From Rutidosis leptorrhynchoides (lineage: Eukaryota; Streptophyta; Magnoliopsida; Asterales; Asteraceae), in contig NC_092333.1 in assembly GCF_046630445.1 (NCBI RefSeq), positions 2,070,001 to 2,134,000 on the forward strand: DNA of 64,000 nucleotides, in the 5' to 3' direction. Shown one piece after another: positions 59,901-64,000 of this stretch. Position 1 is the first letter of the stretch, and every line of letters starts with the position of its first letter. Below the pieces are notes generated by a model that worked only from the letters and a program-made list of their open reading frames with translations, was not told the DNA's origin and made no database searches. The position numbers and the translations under genes were made by a program.

Positions 59901-60139
59901 GGGTATGTTCCAGAGTTATCTCATAAGAAAAAATGAAATGAGGTGAATGAAAATGAAGGGGAAAGAACTTGAATCCTTCTAATTTGAAAGAAAGTATTTG
60001 ATTGAAAATTACACTGAAACCATTCATCCACTTCCTTTCCTTCCCTTCCCTTCCTATCAAAATTCAGGAACACCAATCCTTTTAAATTTCTCTACCTTCC
60101 CTTTCATTTCTTTAAAAATTAAAACTCTGGAGCAGAGCC
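59901..60139. mobile_element. PIF/Harbinger-type MITE (right of a second abutting pair)
   Basis: Inverted ends GGGTATGTTCCAGAGTT and GGCTCTGCTCCAGAGTT match at 14 of 17 positions. TAA flanks both sides (59898-59900, 60140-60142); the left TAA overlaps the TTA of the neighbour in a shared TTAA. Confidence 0.75.
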
Positions 60140-60429
60140 TAATAGCCGATCAGTCATAATAACATAATTAAGTTTTCTATTACTCGGTGTATAAAAGTTT
60201 TCTATTACTCGGTGTATAAAAGTTAAAAGTTAAGGACTATTATGTAGTTAGACCGTAGTTAGACCATTTGTTAAGGTGAGAGGTGATGTAGTTTACGTGA
60301 AGTTTTCATGAAAATTTTAGTTCTACCAATGTTAATGTTGTAGGAGAGGGGGTTTGTTATGGTAGTGTTACGGAAATGTGAAATTTAACTTTCCTTTTAA
60401 AAAAAATCTTATAATTAATTATATAAATG

Positions 60430-61144
60430 AATACATATATACTAAAAGTGATGGGATTTGTGGCCGTTTTGGCCACCCCCACCACATGAAACAACAATGG
60501 TTCAAACCCAATCGGAAAAAACTCAAAACACTCCCCTCAACTTTTGGACACTTACAAAAAAACCCTGTACTTCAGGGGAGTAAACTGTCAATTCTGAAAC
60601 TTAAAATAAAAACTTTCCCCAACGCCTTCGACAGCCCATATCTTCCTCCTCGCTCCGATTTAAATTTCACTGAGCACTCCGTTAAACTCGAAATATTCTT
60701 GCGAACAAAACGAGACTAACTACGTTCGAAACGGACACTTTTTAAAAAACGCTAAATACGACAGCCCGTATCTTCCCGCTCGCCGAGGCTTAAATTTTTC
60801 CGACAGCAGCGACAGACTCGAAATAATTTTATGAACAAAACGATACTAACTACGTTCGAAACAGACACTTTTTAAAAAACGCTAAACACAACGACAACCC
60901 GTATCTTCTTGCTCGCCAGGAGTTAAATTTTTTCGGCAGCGCCTTCAGGCTCGAAATAATTTTATCAACAAAAATAAACTAACTATGTTTGAACCGAACA
61001 TATTTTAAAAAAACACTAAAGACGACGACACCAACAATAACGCATAACACACGGGCCGTTTTTCCTTCTGTCAATAAAACTGCGTTAAATATGAATACGC
61101 GGACCGAAATACCCCGCCGCATTTCGCGGGCTGAACCGAACTAG
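60430..61144 (+). mobile_element. Short Helitron with internal tandem repeats
   Basis: The 3' end has a GC hairpin, CCCGCCGCATTTCGCGGG (about 61113-61130), then CTAG (61141-61144) followed by T, as in Helitrons. The interior is three diverged tandem units of about 130 bp, starting near 60630, 60760 and 60894 with GACAGCCCGTATCTTCC. No coding region is present. The 5' end is not clear because I do not see the expected TC start. Confidence 0.65.
60630..61020 (+). repeat. Three tandem repeats of about 130 bp
   Basis: Each unit contains GTATCTTCC..GCTCGCC, GACTCGAAATAATTTTAT, ACTAACTACGTTCGAAAC and ACACTTTTTAAAAAACGCTA in that order. Confidence 0.85.
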
Positions 61145-61145
61145 T

Positions 61146-61764
61146 TATATAAATAAAAGACATTCATTTAATCAAAATAAATATAAATATAAATATGCCG
61201 CAAGGATGGTGTGGATTCGCATCTTCGTAGCATAGAGATTTTAGTGTTGTCAAACGAGTGAATCCACTTACTTCGAGATAAGAACCAAGGCAGTTGATTG
61301 TCTACTCAAACCCGATATATTCCATAACACTCTAGTCGTATCACAAACAAAGAACGGATGATCAAGCGTTTCAGCATGAGAGGAATTAAACATATGGTCA
61401 ATTGTCTACTTGTACATGATTGAGTTTTTCACCATAATTTACTACGGATCGGAGTAATATATACACTACTTTCAAAAAAGAATATGATGATATGATACTA
61501 TTGGTGTGCATATGAGATTCAGATGTTACTTTTGGAACCAACCCTATTACTATGGTTGTGTAGTTTGTAGAAAGGACAACAATTGAAACTGTCCTATTCA
61601 TGTTCAAAAGGATAATCAAATGATGTAAAAAATTTAACAAGGAAAGAGTCACACGTATGATAAAATTATTAGAACATCGTCAGACTGACTAAGGTTTTGT
61701 GAAAAATCGTTTCAAAGTTTTTGTGAAAATTGATTAGCAAGGTCTTTAATAGTCTTGTTGTGTT
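61146..61764. other. Intergenic DNA, nothing recognised
   Basis: No domain in the only sizeable frame (61398-61652, minus); treated as non-coding. Confidence 0.45.
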
Positions 61765-61769
61765 ATATA

Positions 61770-61909
61770 TGTTGGAATGCAATATTATGTATTGTTTATT
61801 GAGTTCTCATCATTACAGAATACAATCATATATAAGACATAACCCTAACATAATAACATGGGCTCAGCCCAAATACAAGAACATATGGCCTAATAATGTT
61901 GGGCTAACA
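61770..61909 (-). repeat. 3' LTR of the copia element
   Basis: A 140-bp LTR with TG...CA ends; the left flank TATAT would be the target duplication, but the other copy is outside the window. Confidence 0.7.
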
Positions 61910-63039
61910 TCCCCCGCAGTTGGAGCGGGAGTACTCCGGATGCTCAAACTGGATCTGAACTCGTCAAAAAGTGCAAACGGCAGACCCTTGGTGAAGATGT
62001 CAGCAAACTGGTATCTGGAGGGAACATGTAAGACCCGCACCTGTCCCTGAGCAACTAAATCGCGAACAAAGTGAATATCAATCTCAATGTGCTTGGTTCG
62101 CTGATGTTGAACCGTATTATTAGAGAGATAGACAGAGCTGACATTATCGCAGTAAACCAAGGTAGCTGAAGTAAGTGGACAATGAAGCTCGCGTAAAAGA
62201 TTACGGATCCAGCAGGTCTCGGCAACGGCATTGGCAACTCCGCGATATTCCGCCTCTGCACTGGAACGAGAGTGCGTGGGTTGCTGTTTAGATGACCATG
62301 ACAGAAGGTTGTTGCCGAGAAAAACACAATAGCCTGAGGTAGATCGTCTGGTGGTGGGACAACCTGCCCAATCAGCATCAGAATAAGCAACCAGTGTGGT
62401 GGGAGAAGAAGCATATAATTGTAGGCCAAGGTCAGTGGTGCCCTGAATGTAACGAATGATCCGCTTGAGAGCGTGCATATGTTGCTCTCGAGGGTCATGC
62501 ATGAAGAGACAGATCTGCTGAACAGCATAAGAGATGTGTGGCCGAGTAAATGTAAGATACTGCTGCGGTAGAGAGTCGGGTCCTTAACAGGGGGACCATG
62601 ACTAGTAAGTTTGGCACCCGGTTCGACCGGGGTCCGGCATGGATGACATGAAGGCATACCAGCCCGCTCAATGATCTCAGATGCGTACTGTTTCTGGGAG
62701 AGGAACATCCCAGACGCAGTACGACTAGCATGAATGCCAAGGAAGTAGTTCAGCGGGCCTAAATCAGTCATGAAAAATTCCTTATGTAAGGAAGCAATAA
62801 TCCGCTGAAGAAAACATGTAGAAGAAGCAGTCAACACAATATCATCAACATATAAGAGTAGGTAAGCTGTATCCGAACCATGGCGATAGATAAACAGAGA
62901 AGTGTCACATCGACTCTGGTGAAAACCAATCCGCTGAGCATAACTTGAAAATCGCTGAAACCATGCACGGGGGGCTTGCTTAAGGCCATATAAAGATTTC
63001 TGCAAGAGGCAGACGTGATCCGGGTATCTAGGATCCCGA
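61770..63039 (-). mobile_element. Ty1/copia element, 3' part (fossil)
   Basis: On the minus strand the sequence runs from reverse transcriptase (KSLYGLKQAPRAWF, LLLYVDDIVLTAS, LGPLNYFLGIH) through copia RNase H (VAYSDADWAGCPTTRRSTSG, SWSSKQQPTHSRSSAEAEYR, DNVSSVYLSNN, HIEIDIHFVRD) to a purine tract ACTGCGGGGGA and a short 3' LTR at 61770-61909 (TGTTAGCCC...TTCCAACA). The short LTR and motifs suggest an Ale/Retrofit-like lineage. The coding part is broken, with about one or two interruptions; the 5' part lies beyond a gypsy LTR inserted at 63040. Confidence 0.88.
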
Positions 63040-64000
63040 TGTGATGACCCGGAAATTTCTGATCAAATTTAAACTTTAATCTTCATATGTATCCGACACG
63101 ATAAGCAAAAATCTGTAATGTTGAGTCTCGAAAGTTTTGAAACTATATTCATGTATTCAAGTTACCATTTGACCATGCCTAACGATTCACGAACATCTAT
63201 GTGTATATAGATATGTGTATATAATAAATACTTAATAAGTGAAGGCGTTAACAAGGTATTAGATATATAATACTTTACAAGAACGTATTTTGTTTCAAAA
63301 TAAGTTTATTATGCTTATCGATGTTTAGATGAAAATATCAAATGATTGATTTATAAGATACATTGAATTAGGATGAAGAGTCTCTGTTATGTGGTCCACT
63401 TTGAATTAGAAAACCCTTACTTTTAACGGTATTCGGAATATTTGGAAAAGTGATTGTATATAAGAACAAAAGTGTTAATTATTGGGGATTAGACAAAAGT
63501 TGGTGGATGATTGAATTTCTTAACCCTTGTTATTTGATTCGATCGATACGAAGTTATTTTATTTAGAAAGGTTAAGGAAACTAAAATAAACGTTAGCATA
63601 TAAAGGAATTATAGGTTTAGAGTGTAAATGTTACGTGTTATAAGATTTTCTAAACGAATTTAAAATAAACTTTGAACTATTATTAGTTTTCAAAAACTAA
63701 TTATTATACTATTATATTAATACTTCCATGATATACAATAGGTACAAGTTTATATATTTTAAATAAAAAATATATTTATATGTTACAAAAAGATGAATTA
63801 CAATATCAAACTAGTCATAAAACGTTTTGATTTAAACTAATATTATTATATATGTTTTGATAAACAATGAGACTAGGATTTATAAAAGGAAATGATCAAA
63901 ATACTTAAAAGATAAAGTTACACTTTAAGTGGGTTAGTTTTTAATTAATTTAAGTCTAGTTATTAATAAAGGTACATGTCACAAAATGTTTAGTTTAAAA
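63040..64000 (+). mobile_element. Gypsy LTR (same family as 20445), runs off the window (fossil)
   Basis: It starts TGTGATGACCCGGAAATTTC and follows the start of the solo LTR at 20445 (for example GACACGATAAGCAAA and CTGTAATGTTGAGTCTC). It is inserted in the copia element; the preceding five bases CCCGA are the expected target duplication. Whether it is a solo LTR or part of a full element cannot be seen. Confidence 0.85.

Noticed and set aside
59746-60060. 104-codon minus-strand frame
   Set aside because: It crosses the junction of two MITEs.
60630-61020. Regular repeats considered as a CRISPR-like array
   Set aside because: Units are about 130-bp tandem copies without unique spacers, in a eukaryotic Helitron.

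Overview
The window is plant nuclear DNA, very probably from a eudicot of the daisy family (Asteraceae). It is AT-rich, and its three host genes have ordinary plant GT-AG introns. It is crowded with plant transposon families: Athila-type and other Ty3/gypsy elements, a Ty1/copia element, PIF/Harbinger, hAT and Mutator-like MITEs, Helitrons and tRNA-derived SINEs. The Asteraceae call rests on my recollection of LTR starts such as TGTGACGACCCGG and is an inference.

Three host genes can be supported, all on the minus strand. (1) 5073-6651: a two-exon SAM-dependent O-methyltransferase of the COMT/ASMT fold. (2) 27656-29477: a group-F bZIP transcription factor of the Arabidopsis bZIP19/bZIP23 type (zinc-deficiency response), with its His/Cys-rich zinc-sensing motif and a very short last coding exon about 1 kb away. 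(3) 57031-58910: a TRAPPC2L-like subunit of the TRAPP trafficking complex, spread over five small exons. They do not form a pathway; they are single genes separated by transposon blocks. Each has a MITE in its near 5' flank.

Layout. 1-2372: unassigned DNA. 2373-4840: two PIF/Harbinger elements, one with a deleted transposase. 5073-6651: methyltransferase gene with a Stowaway-like MITE in its intron. 6768-7595: hAT MITE. 8318-8476: truncated SINE. 9454-15012: Harbinger MITEs, one apparently split by a 4.5-kb Helitron (10309-14838) that itself carries a Mutator-type MITE and a SINE. 15486-15792: hAT MITE. 16165-18926: a long inverted-repeat element carrying a small gypsy element. 20445-25270: a gypsy solo LTR with a second solo LTR inside it. 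26429-27121: fold-back element. 27656-30190: bZIP gene. 30354-31126: two abutting Harbinger MITEs. 31312-55709: a minus-strand Athila-related, apparently non-autonomous element interrupted by a plus-strand Athila element (33887-50854); both keep their 5-bp target duplications. The composite lies in an older Tat-like LTR that continues to about 56620. 57031-58910: TRAPPC2L gene. 59111-60139: two more abutting Harbinger MITEs. About 60430-61144: a Helitron with three tandem repeats. 61770-63039: the 3' part of a copia element, cut at 63040 by a gypsy LTR that runs off the window.

The least explained material is in the nested Athila pair: a 382-residue ORF of unknown origin in the outer element, an extra zinc-knuckle-like ORF after pol in the inner one, and paired GC-rich palindromes that recur upstream of TATA-like boxes, including one upstream of the env-like region.
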